From positions 1-50,403 of the forward strand of contig DAOOWV010000004.1 in NCBI GenBank assembly GCA_035371485.1: a DNA stretch of 50,403 bases, read 5' to 3'. A model generated the notes under the pieces. The model had not been told where the DNA came from, made no database searches, and saw only the letters and a program-made list of their open reading frames with translations. This document shows, in pieces, positions 1 to 9,259 of this stretch (position 1 is the stretch's first letter; each line of letters starts with the position of its first letter). The DNA comes from DAOOWV01 sp035371485. GTDB lineage: Bacteria; Patescibacteriota; Dojkabacteria; JAFGLO01. The position numbers and the translations under genes were made by a program.

Positions 1-178
1 AAACCAATCCCATCTCGTAATCTACAAAAGTAGAAATCTCCTATAAGGTATAGACAACCTATCGTTCTTGCGACAACCAACAATCTACAAAAGTAGAAAT
101 CTCCTATAAGGTATAGACATTAATTACCTAGACTATAGCCACATCTACAAAAGTAGAAATCTCCTATAAGGTATAGAC
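1..178 (-). CRISPR. Type V-A CRISPR array, 3 repeats, truncated at window edge
   Basis: Three identical 36-nt repeats lie at 20-55, 83-118 and 143-178, separated by spacers of 27 nt (56-82) and 24 nt (119-142). A third spacer (1-19) is cut by the window edge. Read on the minus strand the repeat begins GTCTATACC and ends TCTACTTTTGTAGAT, the hairpin (TCTAC, loop TTTT, GTAGA) that Cas12a recognises and cuts. Transcription therefore runs leftward from the leader beside cas2, each spacer follows its repeat, and the array continues off the left side. No repeat is degenerate. No tracrRNA-like sequence was seen, as expected for type V-A. Confidence 0.97.
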
Positions 179-391
179 AGCCCTTTTCTTGTCCAATCCA
201 GCAAAAAAGATACAACTAAAAATATAAAATGTTTTAGGACTTTTGGTTTGAATTGGACTCATTTTTGTTAATTTAAAATAACTTTTTTAGTTTATGTTAC
301 TTTTAACAAAAAATATAGGGACAAAGGTTTAGTCTTATACCGTTTTTTCCTTACAGATGATTTCCACCTCATATTCAATTGTTAATGAGCA
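179..391 (-). promoter_or_regulatory. CRISPR leader region between cas2 and the array
   Basis: This 213-bp, strongly AT-rich, gene-free stretch separates the cas2 stop from the first repeat. Its position upstream of the leader-proximal repeat (143-178) in the transcription direction makes it the leader, expected to hold the array promoter and the site of new spacer insertion. I did not find a clear -35/-10 pair, and no further degenerate repeat is visible in it. Confidence 0.6.
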
Positions 392-673
392 TTACTCAAA
401 GTATACTACATCACTTTCTTCATGTAAAGCACTTCCGTACCTTAAAATATTTTTTTTACATCCTTCACAAATGGAGAATATCAATATACTGTCAGTATTT
501 TCAAACGTCTTCTTGTATTTTAAATCTATCTCTGTCAAAATATTTTTTAAAACTCTCCTGCTATTTCTAATCATATATACGGAATATTGTACTTTGTATC
601 CATATTTTTTTAGGAATTTTGAAAATTTTGCTCTTTTTTTATTGGAAACAAAATCATAACAAACTATGATCAT
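392..673 (-). CDS. cas2: CRISPR-associated endonuclease Cas2
   Basis: A 93-residue protein of usual Cas2 length. It starts MIIVCYDF, the first beta strand with the conserved Asp7 at the dimer interface, and has the RNSRRVLKNI segment typical of the ferredoxin-like fold. Cas2 bridges two Cas1 dimers to form the integrase that inserts spacers at the leader-repeat junction. Its ATG overlaps the cas1 stop (ATGA), so it is translationally coupled as the last gene of the cas operon, immediately before the leader. Family assignment is secure from sequence and context together. Confidence 0.95.
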   Translation of the reverse strand: MIIVCYDFVSNKKRAKFSKFLKKYGYKVQYSVYMIRNSRRVLKNILTEIDLKYKKTFENTDSILIFSICEGCKKNILRYGSALHEESDVVYFE

Positions 674-1641
674 ATTTGAAATATTGGAAATTTATTTTTT
701 TGTCTGTCCATAAAATATCTATAAAATCCATAAATGTACTTATATATTTTCTCTTTGTTATTCATAATCATAGTAAACCATATATTTGTATAATGGTGAT
801 TATATTTAATATTCATGAAATACTGTCCATTCTTGAATTTAAAATCTTTTTCTTTTATTTGTTTTAGATTATATGATTTAATTAATTGTTGATCTACCAA
901 TGGTCTTAACGGTTCCATAATGTCACATGGAAGGGATTCTCTTTGAAAGAACAGTTGGTGATAGATGCCTTTATATGTATCAAAGCCGAAGAGTCTAAGT
1001 AGTGCCCCTACATAATTAAATAAGAATGTATATCCGATATCCAATAGTAAATTTGGAATATCTTCTTTTGTTCTTGGGGCTCTACGTGACCAGCTTATAT
1101 TGTTAAATATTAGTGAGTAATATTTATATGCACAACTTCCCTCTAGTCCTAATAATTCTTGGATATTTTTTACTTTTTCTATTTTTGAATTGATGTTAAT
1201 AATTGATTCTGGAAGTTTTTTTTTGTTTAACCTCAAAAGCGATATTTGATTTTGAACCTTATTTTTTACGATACTTCTTGCAATTTCTAGGTTACTACTA
1301 TCGGCTAATGTGTATTGTTTCTTACGTAGGATATAGTTTCCTTCTGCCTGAGCATTAATTTGTGCATAGGGTTTCAGGGATTCGGTAAGTAAAAAAATGG
1401 AGATTCCATATTCTTGTAAATTTCTTATAAGTGGTGTGGTTATGGAAGTGGTTCCACATATAAATACACAAAATACTAAGTGAATTGATATTTGATTAAC
1501 AAATTTATTATCTTTATATAAGCGAATATTACTATTGTGAAATTTTAATAAATTGGGTAATGAATCATCGATATTACTTATATATAAAATTTTCTTCTCT
1601 TTAAAATCAGGAAGAGTCAACATATTTATCACATAATACAT
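670..1641 (-). CDS. cas1: CRISPR integrase Cas1
   Basis: A 323-residue Cas1, the metal-dependent integrase subunit of the adaptation complex. The three expected metal ligands are visible: Glu167 in LLGLEGSCA, His228 in GIYHQLFFQ and Glu243 in MEPLRPLVD. The N-terminal half is the beta-rich domain and the rest is the helical catalytic domain. The first ATG overlaps the end of cas4 by 35 bp; a second Met at residue 7 (1623) would shorten the overlap to 17 bp and is equally plausible. It overlaps cas2 at its 3' end. Nothing appears truncated. Confidence 0.96.
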   Translation of the reverse strand: MYYVINMLTLPDFKEKKILYISNIDDSLPNLLKFHNSNIRLYKDNKFVNQISIHLVFCVFICGTTSITTPLIRNLQEYGISIFLLTESLKPYAQINAQAEGNYILRKKQYTLADSSNLEIARSIVKNKVQNQISLLRLNKKKLPESIININSKIEKVKNIQELLGLEGSCAYKYYSLIFNNISWSRRAPRTKEDIPNLLLDIGYTFLFNYVGALLRLFGFDTYKGIYHQLFFQRESLPCDIMEPLRPLVDQQLIKSYNLKQIKEKDFKFKNGQYFMNIKYNHHYTNIWFTMIMNNKEKIYKYIYGFYRYFMDRQKNKFPIFQI

Positions 1642-2167
1642 TATATATACACTTTGTACATTTTATCGGATTATCTGGACTTTTAAATTGATGGGGATCA
1701 AATCCCCAAATTGAGTCTATTAGATCTTTGAACATTTGCTTTTGTTCTCGTGTAGGTAGGTCTATTTCATATCTCTGATTTTGACTTAGAGAATGAATAA
1801 ACATTTTCTTAACTTCGTAGCCCATCTCACATAAACAGAGCATTTCTGCATATAGTTGATAAATGTATCCTACATGAATTTTTGAGACTTTATATTTTCT
1901 TTCTATTAAGTATTTGTTCTTTTTATCATAGATATCAAACTTCCCTATCAGTTTATACTTTTGGCTATAAATTGGTTGTCCTTGTAGGATATTTTTTGAT
2001 GAACTATATTTTTGACTGTCTACATTGTCGTGACTTATCTTTCCTTGTTTTTGATATTTTTCATGGTATAAATCTGTATTGAAGTTTTCATAGATGGCGT
2101 GAATATAAATAGAGTAGGGGCAGAAGAGAAAGTCATTGATTTTTGAGATTTGTATTAGTTCATACAT
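1607..2167 (-). CDS. cas4: CRISPR-associated exonuclease Cas4
   Basis: A 186-residue RecB-type nuclease of the Cas4 family, which trims prespacers and helps select PAM-containing ones. The iron-sulfur cysteines are present: Cys16 near the N-terminus and Cys170, Cys173 and Cys179 at the C-terminus (CTKCIYNVLC). The RecB nuclease core is seen as GKFDIYD followed by LIERKY, with a later YQLYAEM helix. Its ATG overlaps the cas12a stop as TAATG, so the two are coupled. It is a normal, stand-alone Cas4, not fused to Cas1. Confidence 0.93.
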   Translation of the reverse strand: MYELIQISKINDFLFCPYSIYIHAIYENFNTDLYHEKYQKQGKISHDNVDSQKYSSSKNILQGQPIYSQKYKLIGKFDIYDKKNKYLIERKYKVSKIHVGYIYQLYAEMLCLCEMGYEVKKMFIHSLSQNQRYEIDLPTREQKQMFKDLIDSIWGFDPHQFKSPDNPIKCTKCIYNVLCDKYVDSS

Positions 2168-5100
2168 TAGGTTTGCACAAAGTTATCCCAATCTGTTTGT
2201 GATACATATAAATCATTCCACCCTAATTTTTCACAATCTCCTTTTGCTTTTGCATAGTTTGAAATTTTATCTAAAATAATAATTCCTTTTCTTGCTATAT
2301 TGTATGCTCCGTTATCATCACCATTTTGTGGTAGATTTTTACCAAATTTTTCTGGGTTACGACTGTCAAAGAATGGCTCAACTGGCGATAGTATAAAGTC
2401 CTGTTTATTTATTTCAGTTGCTTTTTCATCAGTATTTCGAATCTGACATACAAGATTTAAATAAAAAATAAATTTTTTGAAAAATTCTTCATTTCCTTTG
2501 GCTTGAAGAATTTTTATTTGGTCAAGTATATTTTTATTGAGATCTATTTCATGGGTTTCAAATAGATCAATGAAATAGTCTGTCATCTCTTCATAATGAT
2601 CATAACCTCCTTTATTTTGATTTAGTTTTTTGTTCCATCTAAATCTTTCTACATTTGAGCATATTGTCCAAATGGTCTTCTGTGGATATTCATTTTGTTG
2701 CTTAAAGTTTTTGATATCATAGGTAAATTTAAATCTATTATTATGAAATTTGATATCAGTGAATTTTAATATTTCATTTTTAGCTTTTTCTGCACTACTA
2801 TATTTAAGATACAGATTGGGTCGCCATCCTGTTATTGGATCAATTTTAGAAGTATAACTTGCCTGAGTATAAAAAATAATTCCAGTTTGTTTCCCCATTT
2901 CTTTGAAGGTTGAAAATGGTGCTGTCAATTGATATGCTTTTAATAGGTGACCAGCTTTTTGGGGATTCATTTCATTTTTATTAACCAAAAAATTCAATTT
3001 TTCTATCAGTGCTTTTTCAAGTTGCTGATAAGTTGATTTCTCAATACCTCCCCTGATTTGCTTGAAGCGCATATTAAGGTCTTCAAAAACAATAATTGCA
3101 TTATACTTAATTGCCAGATCTGCTATTTTTTTTATAACTTGAGAAATGTAACCTTTCTTAAGATTTTTGATTCCCTCGATCTCTAGCCAGTCTTTTCTTT
3201 CTTGTTCACGATTAATAGCTTTTTGTATAAGTTTATTCTCATAATTAGTATTATTTATTATGTTTAGACTACCACTATCAATAACGTTACCGCTTTGATT
3301 GATTAATGAATAATAAGCTAAATGTTTTTCTCCTCTATCAATTCCGATAATATTTACTTTCTTATTGTTTGCTAGAAAATTATTAATTTGAGTATTAAAG
3401 TATCTTGCATCACCTTTCGTTCTATTAATTGTGAGTGGAATGTGAAAAAATATTTTGTTTTCGCTATATCTTTTGTGGTCCACAATGGTTTTGTCTCTTT
3501 TATCTTTTTTGGTACCTAATTTATTAATATCTGTTTTCGGTCGATAAAAGATCTCAGCTTGTCCATTAAGTTTCATTGGAAAGTTTTGAGAAATGTTTTC
3601 TTCGGAAAAGAGTGATTCGAAGTAGAGTGTGTGCAAATTTTTTCTTCCCTTTGTACCTTTGTTCCAGTCTTTATTTTTAATTTGGAAGAGATATAGCTCG
3701 CCTTTTTGATTTTTTTCATGGATATAGCTTTCAGAAATTTCCTGAAAAGAAATTTTATAACTATCTTTAGCTACATCTTTAAAAAATTCACCAATATTTT
3801 CTTTATATTTTTCAGTTGGCTTTAAATTTCTGAAATTGTAACCGGTCCATCCTTCGTATTTTGTCAGACATTTTTTATAAAAATCAATAAGTTTATGCAT
3901 ACTTTTCAATGAAAAGGTTTCTCCTTTCTTGAATTCTGAATTTTTGTATAATGAGTAGATATCCTTTGATGGTTCAAAAACGTTTAGTCCTTTCTTTGAA
4001 AAACAAACCTTAGGAAACATTTTGGCTTGATCAGGAAAAAACTTGTATATTACCTTTTCATACTTTCCATCTTTCAATCCATTGCTAAAATCTTGTTTAA
4101 ATCTATCATCAAAAATCTTGTTATGTCCTTTTGCCATAATTCCAAGAAAATACTTTCCATCTTTTCTTAAGATAACTGTTGAATTATCTGATTCCTTGTT
4201 TTTATCCCAGCCATTAGCAAGTGTTGGATTTTCGAAATTTAACTTCCACCTTTCTTTACTATATGGGTTTCTGGTTAGATAATTTCGAATCTTGTTATAA
4301 ACTTGCACGATTTCTTCATAGGCATTTTCATAAAAGTTCAGATATCCATACTCTGGGTTAGTATAAAAATCTCCTTCATTTAAACCGCTCTCGTTCCAAA
4401 CTCTTCTTTTCTCAAGGCTAAAATATTTTGCTATTTGGTAAATTGTTAAAACAGAGTCGGCAAAGTTTTTAATAATAACTTTATTTTCTGTATTATTTTT
4501 GAAATTTTCCAAAACTATTTTAAAATTTTGTCTAAAAATATTGTATCCGATCTTTTCTGATTTTCCTGTTTGAGTGTTGTGGAGCTCATTTTCAAAAAGA
4601 CTTGAAAACTCATAGTCGAAGATTTTCAGGAATTGTGTCCAAATATTTTCTTTACTTGTGAGAGACAAAAAACCTCTTTTATTTTCCTCCGAAATATAAT
4701 ATCGGTCTTTCCAGAAATTTTCATTTGGAGAATCTTCAAGTACCCCTTTTATAAATGAAAGTGGAATAAAATCAGGAAGCGAATATTCACCGTCTTTTTT
4801 TTTTGCAGATGAGGAAACTATCTTTGCTTCTTTCATTGCTATAAAAAGTAGTTCCTGAAATGACTCAAGATTCTCTCTGTCGACATATTTGCAAGAGTTA
4901 GGATTAAAAACTTTTTCTTCAATATAAATTTGTGAGAGATTGTGTGTGTGCCAATTCTTAACGAAATCGTCAAAGAGATTTTTTAGAACAGATATTTTCT
5001 CTTCCGCTGATTTATAAAAAGTTGTTAGAACATCCAAAAGCTCTTCGTCAGTCTCAATCTCATCGATAAATTTTTCTTTCTCACTTAGAATTTGTTTATC

Positions 5101-6021
5101 TAAAGATTTAAAAAACGGAAGTTTTTTTTCGGTTTTTTGTCTGTGAAGGTTAATGCATTCATTTAAACCTTTTTTCTTTTCACCACTACTAAGAGTTTCA
5201 CCTCCGAGTATTTTATTATATAATTCAATACCGTCTTGTAAAAGACAAGAGATATAGAAATTTGGTGAAAAAAAATCACACAATTTTATTTCAAAATTCT
5301 CTTCAACTTCTGAGAAATTAACATTATTTTTTACTTCTTCGAAGATTAACAAATTGTTACAGAATCGTCTAAGATTTTGTTCAATAATACGAGTGGCTAT
5401 GGTAGCAGACGTTCCGTCATCTTTGTAAAAGTTCTTTCTAGTTTCGAAAAACCTTGTAAAATACCCGGTAAAACCTTTCCAACTATCAAATACTGAAATT
5501 TTATTTCCCTGTTCATCAACGATGAAATTTCCTTCTTCATCTTTTAGGAAGGATTCCTCTTCATTTCCGTAAAGTGGTTTTAATAATGATTTAAATACTG
5601 ACTCTTCAGACAAGATTTCAATATTTTTGTTCTTTAATCCAGGATATCGAGTTGCCCACTGTTCAGCTTTTTCATTAAATTTTGATACAATGAATTTTCT
5701 TAATTCGGTCTCTCTTCGTTGAAGCTCTTTTTCGTTGTTTTTTTTATCAAGTTTCCATTTTTTAAAGATTTTAAAATATTCTTCAAGTTTTGGTATTTCT
5801 GCACTCTCGAGAGATTCTTTTACAAATTTCCTATGAAGCCTATCAAAGTAAGGTTTGGTAGCTTCATATTTTTTCTTAATTATTTCATCTTTTTTGAAAA
5901 CTTGTGCCTCATCAAGCATTTGCTGTGTCTTTCCTATCGGTTTTAACTCAAACCTTAATGTCTTAGAAAGTGAATATTGATTTGTAAAAGAGGAGAAGAT
6001 ACTATCAGAAGAATTATTCAT
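2167..6021 (-). CDS. cas12a: Cas12a (Cpf1) RNA-guided DNA endonuclease
   Basis: A 1284-residue type V-A effector that processes its own crRNA and cuts target DNA with one RuvC site. The N-terminus carries the YSLSKTLRFELKP motif shared by Cas12a proteins. RuvC residues are Asp895 (GIDRGEKH), Glu980 (VFEDLNMRFK) and Asp1235 (DDNGAYNIARKG). The Nuc segment keeps an arginine in VERFRW. The crRNA-processing region has His849-Lys850-Arg851 and Lys856 followed by FFHIPLT. The PAM-interacting region shows NGWDKNKE and KMFPKVCFSKKG. All catalytic parts are intact and length is normal. It is first in the cas12a-cas4-cas1-cas2 operon and no other interference gene is present. Confidence 0.98.
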   Translation of the reverse strand: MNNSSDSIFSSFTNQYSLSKTLRFELKPIGKTQQMLDEAQVFKKDEIIKKKYEATKPYFDRLHRKFVKESLESAEIPKLEEYFKIFKKWKLDKKNNEKELQRRETELRKFIVSKFNEKAEQWATRYPGLKNKNIEILSEESVFKSLLKPLYGNEEESFLKDEEGNFIVDEQGNKISVFDSWKGFTGYFTRFFETRKNFYKDDGTSATIATRIIEQNLRRFCNNLLIFEEVKNNVNFSEVEENFEIKLCDFFSPNFYISCLLQDGIELYNKILGGETLSSGEKKKGLNECINLHRQKTEKKLPFFKSLDKQILSEKEKFIDEIETDEELLDVLTTFYKSAEEKISVLKNLFDDFVKNWHTHNLSQIYIEEKVFNPNSCKYVDRENLESFQELLFIAMKEAKIVSSSAKKKDGEYSLPDFIPLSFIKGVLEDSPNENFWKDRYYISEENKRGFLSLTSKENIWTQFLKIFDYEFSSLFENELHNTQTGKSEKIGYNIFRQNFKIVLENFKNNTENKVIIKNFADSVLTIYQIAKYFSLEKRRVWNESGLNEGDFYTNPEYGYLNFYENAYEEIVQVYNKIRNYLTRNPYSKERWKLNFENPTLANGWDKNKESDNSTVILRKDGKYFLGIMAKGHNKIFDDRFKQDFSNGLKDGKYEKVIYKFFPDQAKMFPKVCFSKKGLNVFEPSKDIYSLYKNSEFKKGETFSLKSMHKLIDFYKKCLTKYEGWTGYNFRNLKPTEKYKENIGEFFKDVAKDSYKISFQEISESYIHEKNQKGELYLFQIKNKDWNKGTKGRKNLHTLYFESLFSEENISQNFPMKLNGQAEIFYRPKTDINKLGTKKDKRDKTIVDHKRYSENKIFFHIPLTINRTKGDARYFNTQINNFLANNKKVNIIGIDRGEKHLAYYSLINQSGNVIDSGSLNIINNTNYENKLIQKAINREQERKDWLEIEGIKNLKKGYISQVIKKIADLAIKYNAIIVFEDLNMRFKQIRGGIEKSTYQQLEKALIEKLNFLVNKNEMNPQKAGHLLKAYQLTAPFSTFKEMGKQTGIIFYTQASYTSKIDPITGWRPNLYLKYSSAEKAKNEILKFTDIKFHNNRFKFTYDIKNFKQQNEYPQKTIWTICSNVERFRWNKKLNQNKGGYDHYEEMTDYFIDLFETHEIDLNKNILDQIKILQAKGNEEFFKKFIFYLNLVCQIRNTDEKATEINKQDFILSPVEPFFDSRNPEKFGKNLPQNGDDNGAYNIARKGIIILDKISNYAKAKGDCEKLGWNDLYVSQTDWDNFVQT

Positions 6022-6156
6022 AAAGGGTCAGGTGAAAAATTATTTCAATACAATTCTAACACCTTTTATAATTAATTAGAAGCCTTTTTACATGATATAT
6101 GATAAGTAACATATTATTTACAGGTGAGTTCGTTAAAAATAAAAATACAAACTAAC

Positions 6157-6224
6157 AAGTGAACTAGTGAAAAATTGAATGTTCTTCCGTTCATTCATTC
6201 TTTCATTTGTTCGTTAGTTCACTT
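6157..6224. repeat. Imperfect inverted repeat between cas12a and surface-protein gene
   Basis: AAGTGAACTA (6157-6166) and TAGTTCACTT (6215-6224) form a 10-bp perfect inverted pair, and the sequence between them continues to pair imperfectly (GTGAA...GAATG against CATTC...TTCAC). It lies in the 272-bp gap between divergently transcribed cas12a and the surface-protein gene. It could be a structured 5' region, an operator or a decayed mobile repeat. The rest of the gap is AT-rich, and a GATATATGATAAGTAAC element near 6092-6109 resembles intergenic repeats elsewhere in the window. Confidence 0.5.
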
Positions 6225-6293
6225 ATTTGCTTGCAATATATAACGTTATTTGTTAAAGTTTATGTACATTTATTAAATATTTAAACAATTAAA

Positions 6294-9230
6294 ATGAATA
6301 AATTTTCTTTCAAACTACCCAAGCCCAATAGAAAGCAATTTTTAATAATTATTTTCTCCTTACTGGGAATTATTATACTTGGGATGTCAATCTATTTTGG
6401 CTATCTCTTTATTTATAACCGTAATACTAAAATTACCTCAATAATTATTACTAATCAAACAGAAAGTTCTGCGACGATTGTTTGGCAAACAGACAAACCT
6501 GTAAAGGGAAGTATAATTGTTGGTGGCTATAAATATTATGATAGTAGGGACATTGAAGAAATTGGTTTAGGTGAATATGAACTCAAAAACCCCGGAAAGA
6601 GATATACACACTATGTAACTGTCCCCAAATTAGAAGCAGAACGTGAATATGAATTTCAAATTAAACATGATTTTGTAAAAACTATCTCTGATGTTAATAA
6701 TTTTAAAACTGCTTCAGTTGCAGAAGAAATAAAGGATCCAGATCCAGTTTATGGTTACGTTTTTGATGGTGAGGGAATGGAAATAAATGATGCTGTTGTA
6801 CTGTTATATGTCGAAGATGGTGGTGAATTTTCGCAACCATTAGCAGTTTATGTTTCAGATAATGGTTCTTTTACTTTGGATGTTGGAATGGTTAGGAGTG
6901 AAGATCTAAGTTCACAAATATCCTTGCCTGAGCAATACTGGGAAAATATTTACGTGTGGAGTAAATATGGTGAAATAGTAAGGAGAGTTGATAGTAGATA
7001 CGATCGACCAATTGGAGGCGTTGGTACTGAGGGTGATAGATTACAATACGGTAAATATACTTCAAGCAATAATGAAACATCCTCTATTTTAAATTTTTCT
7101 GTTTCCGCTGGCAAAGATTCACCTGCATGTTCCGCAGGAGATAGCTCTGTTCAAGTCTATGGTGAATGTTGTGGAAATGGAAAAGCAAGAGAAGTGAGAA
7201 AATGTTCTGACGCATCAACAGGAGTTTTTTATTATAAATTTAGTGATTGTGAGCACGAGGCAAGTCATTGTGGAGGTGGAGGTTTAGATAGTAAATGTAA
7301 TGGAAATGGGATAAGGGATTGTGAAGGTTACAATACTGGAAATTGTGAAAGCGGTGTTGATTGTGGAAATAGTGTTTGTGGAAGTTGTGCTATTCAAAGT
7401 GAAAGAGGAGTTTCGGATCATTGTAAAAATGGTACAAAGGATGAAGGTTTAGAGGAAGGGACTGATTGTGGTGGTGCTTGTCCTGCTTGTTCTGCTCCGA
7501 GTCCTGCTTCAGAAAAGAATGATGCTTGTCCTCCTGGTGGTTGTGCTGCTCCAACGTCGGTTCCTAAAAATGGTGTTGTTGTACAAGAAGTCCCAGATTC
7601 TGAAAAATTCATATCAGATAACAATTGGGGAGGTGCTGGTGATTATTGTATATCTGATAATTTATATAATTGTTCTGCTAAAAATAGCTGTAGATTAAAA
7701 AAAACTTGTACTTCAGGTTGCTATGTTGCTTCAGTTGGAAAAAATGACAGATGCAATGTTGATGACCCTTTAGTTGTAAAAGATGAGAGAGAAACAGTTA
7801 CTTTGGAATCCGGGCCGATGCAAACGGATAATGTCGTTGCATCTAGTTCATGTTCATCTGGGTATAGTATAGATGGTAGATGTTGTGATATGGCTATCGT
7901 TGATGGAAATGGAAATCTTCGTCGTGTCACCCAAACTCCTGCAGAGCATACGTATATGAGGAGATGTTCGCTTGATGCCTCATGTGTGGATAATAAGGAT
8001 TTGAGTGGTTTTTTCCCAGAAGGTTGTAACGAATGTGTTGCAAGGTGGGATAGTAGTGGTTATGGTTGTTATGTTGAAGGATGTGGCGTCTTAATAGGAC
8101 ATTTAAATTACACTAGCGAAACTTGTGCTACGAATGCCTGTGAAAATATGCGTTGCGGTACAACTGGAAATTCAACAGGTGATCATGCTCATGTTGAACT
8201 AAGAGATGGGACATTAACAAACGACTCGAACTGTACCTCGGATCGTTTTGGACAAGTGTTCCCATGTGAAAATATTGTTCCTGTTGGAGTTAATGAAGCT
8301 AATGGTGGTTTTGTTATTCAACATCCTTTTGAATACAGGAAAGTATATGCTGAATTAGAAACAAAATCAATACTTTTAGAGGGGGATCCGATCGTTGATG
8401 GTAAAAGGGATCTTCTATATGAAAAATATGTTAACGAGATCCAAACGCAAGATATTATTAATTTATATCCAGGTGTCTACGAGGTGGATAATCCATCTAT
8501 TACAACAGATGTTATTTACATTAAAGATAAATATGACCAAGTTGTATATTTTGATGATAAGAATGGAAATGGAGTAAAAGAAAATGATGAACCTTATCTT
8601 AATATTATGGAATCTCAAGGTATTGAACTTAGCTTAAAAAAAGTATCAGAGGTAATAGAATATGATCTGGCTGTTGGTTGGAATTTTGTCTCATTTCCAA
8701 TGTTGATGGAAGGAGATGGAACAAGTAATATAAAAACAGCTTCTGATTTGATTGAAGAATTTAGCTTGCAGGGTGTTGTAGTTTCTCATGTGGTTGCTTT
8801 AAGGGATGGTGTTTTTTGGGTTTATACAACAAGACATATGGATAATTCTGAGGGTATTGTTCTGGGAGAAGACTTTAATATTTTGCCGGGAGAGGGATAT
8901 ATTGTTTATAGCTTAGATAATAAAAAGGTCTCATTAGCGGGACGTAAAGTTAATGGAAGTTTAGACTTAATATTGAATTCAGGATGGAACTTGGTAGGAA
9001 TATACCATAGTGATGTTGATTATTTTATGTCAAGTGAAGTAATTTCAATGTTTTCAGAACAAAACAGCTCAATAGATACAATGACTCAATTTAAGTCAGG
9101 AAGATTTGAGAGTTATATCGTTAAAAATGGTAGGGTTTTTGGTTTTGATTTTGAGGTATATCCAAATAAATCTTATTGGGTATATATGGGAAAGGGTGAG
9201 AATGTTAGAGTAAAAACTAAAGGGAAATAG
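6294..9230 (+). CDS. Large Cys-rich membrane-anchored surface protein, paralogue 1
   Basis: A 978-residue protein. A short basic N-terminus precedes a membrane segment at about residues 15-38, then an Fn3-like domain (IIITNQTESSATIVWQT) and a carboxypeptidase-regulatory-like stretch. A Cys-rich region at about 270-420 contains GECCGNGKAREVRKC and a DCGGACPAC module. Near residue 760 is an EF-loop-like DDKNGNGVKENDE. The end holds two tandem GWNFVSFP / GWNLVGIY type domains. The same order occurs in the genes at 43631 and 46672. It is probably displayed outside the cell, anchored at its N-terminus. Function is unknown; adhesion or envelope structure is inference. It is followed 29 bp later by a second anchored protein. 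Confidence 0.85.
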   Translation: MNKFSFKLPKPNRKQFLIIIFSLLGIIILGMSIYFGYLFIYNRNTKITSIIITNQTESSATIVWQTDKPVKGSIIVGGYKYYDSRDIEEIGLGEYELKNPGKRYTHYVTVPKLEAEREYEFQIKHDFVKTISDVNNFKTASVAEEIKDPDPVYGYVFDGEGMEINDAVVLLYVEDGGEFSQPLAVYVSDNGSFTLDVGMVRSEDLSSQISLPEQYWENIYVWSKYGEIVRRVDSRYDRPIGGVGTEGDRLQYGKYTSSNNETSSILNFSVSAGKDSPACSAGDSSVQVYGECCGNGKAREVRKCSDASTGVFYYKFSDCEHEASHCGGGGLDSKCNGNGIRDCEGYNTGNCESGVDCGNSVCGSCAIQSERGVSDHCKNGTKDEGLEEGTDCGGACPACSAPSPASEKNDACPPGGCAAPTSVPKNGVVVQEVPDSEKFISDNNWGGAGDYCISDNLYNCSAKNSCRLKKTCTSGCYVASVGKNDRCNVDDPLVVKDERETVTLESGPMQTDNVVASSSCSSGYSIDGRCCDMAIVDGNGNLRRVTQTPAEHTYMRRCSLDASCVDNKDLSGFFPEGCNECVARWDSSGYGCYVEGCGVLIGHLNYTSETCATNACENMRCGTTGNSTGDHAHVELRDGTLTNDSNCTSDRFGQVFPCENIVPVGVNEANGGFVIQHPFEYRKVYAELETKSILLEGDPIVDGKRDLLYEKYVNEIQTQDIINLYPGVYEVDNPSITTDVIYIKDKYDQVVYFDDKNGNGVKENDEPYLNIMESQGIELSLKKVSEVIEYDLAVGWNFVSFPMLMEGDGTSNIKTASDLIEEFSLQGVVVSHVVALRDGVFWVYTTRHMDNSEGIVLGEDFNILPGEGYIVYSLDNKKVSLAGRKVNGSLDLILNSGWNLVGIYHSDVDYFMSSEVISMFSEQNSSIDTMTQFKSGRFESYIVKNGRVFGFDFEVYPNKSYWVYMGKGENVRVKTKGK

Positions 9231-9259
9231 ACTATATATTTAATTTATTATTTCTTAAT

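Noticed and set aside
179..206. An extra, degenerate spacer after repeat 143-178
   Set aside because: No further repeat follows, and orientation places this side as leader.
357..659. Plus-strand reading frame over cas2
   Set aside because: Antisense shadow of a secure cas2 gene.
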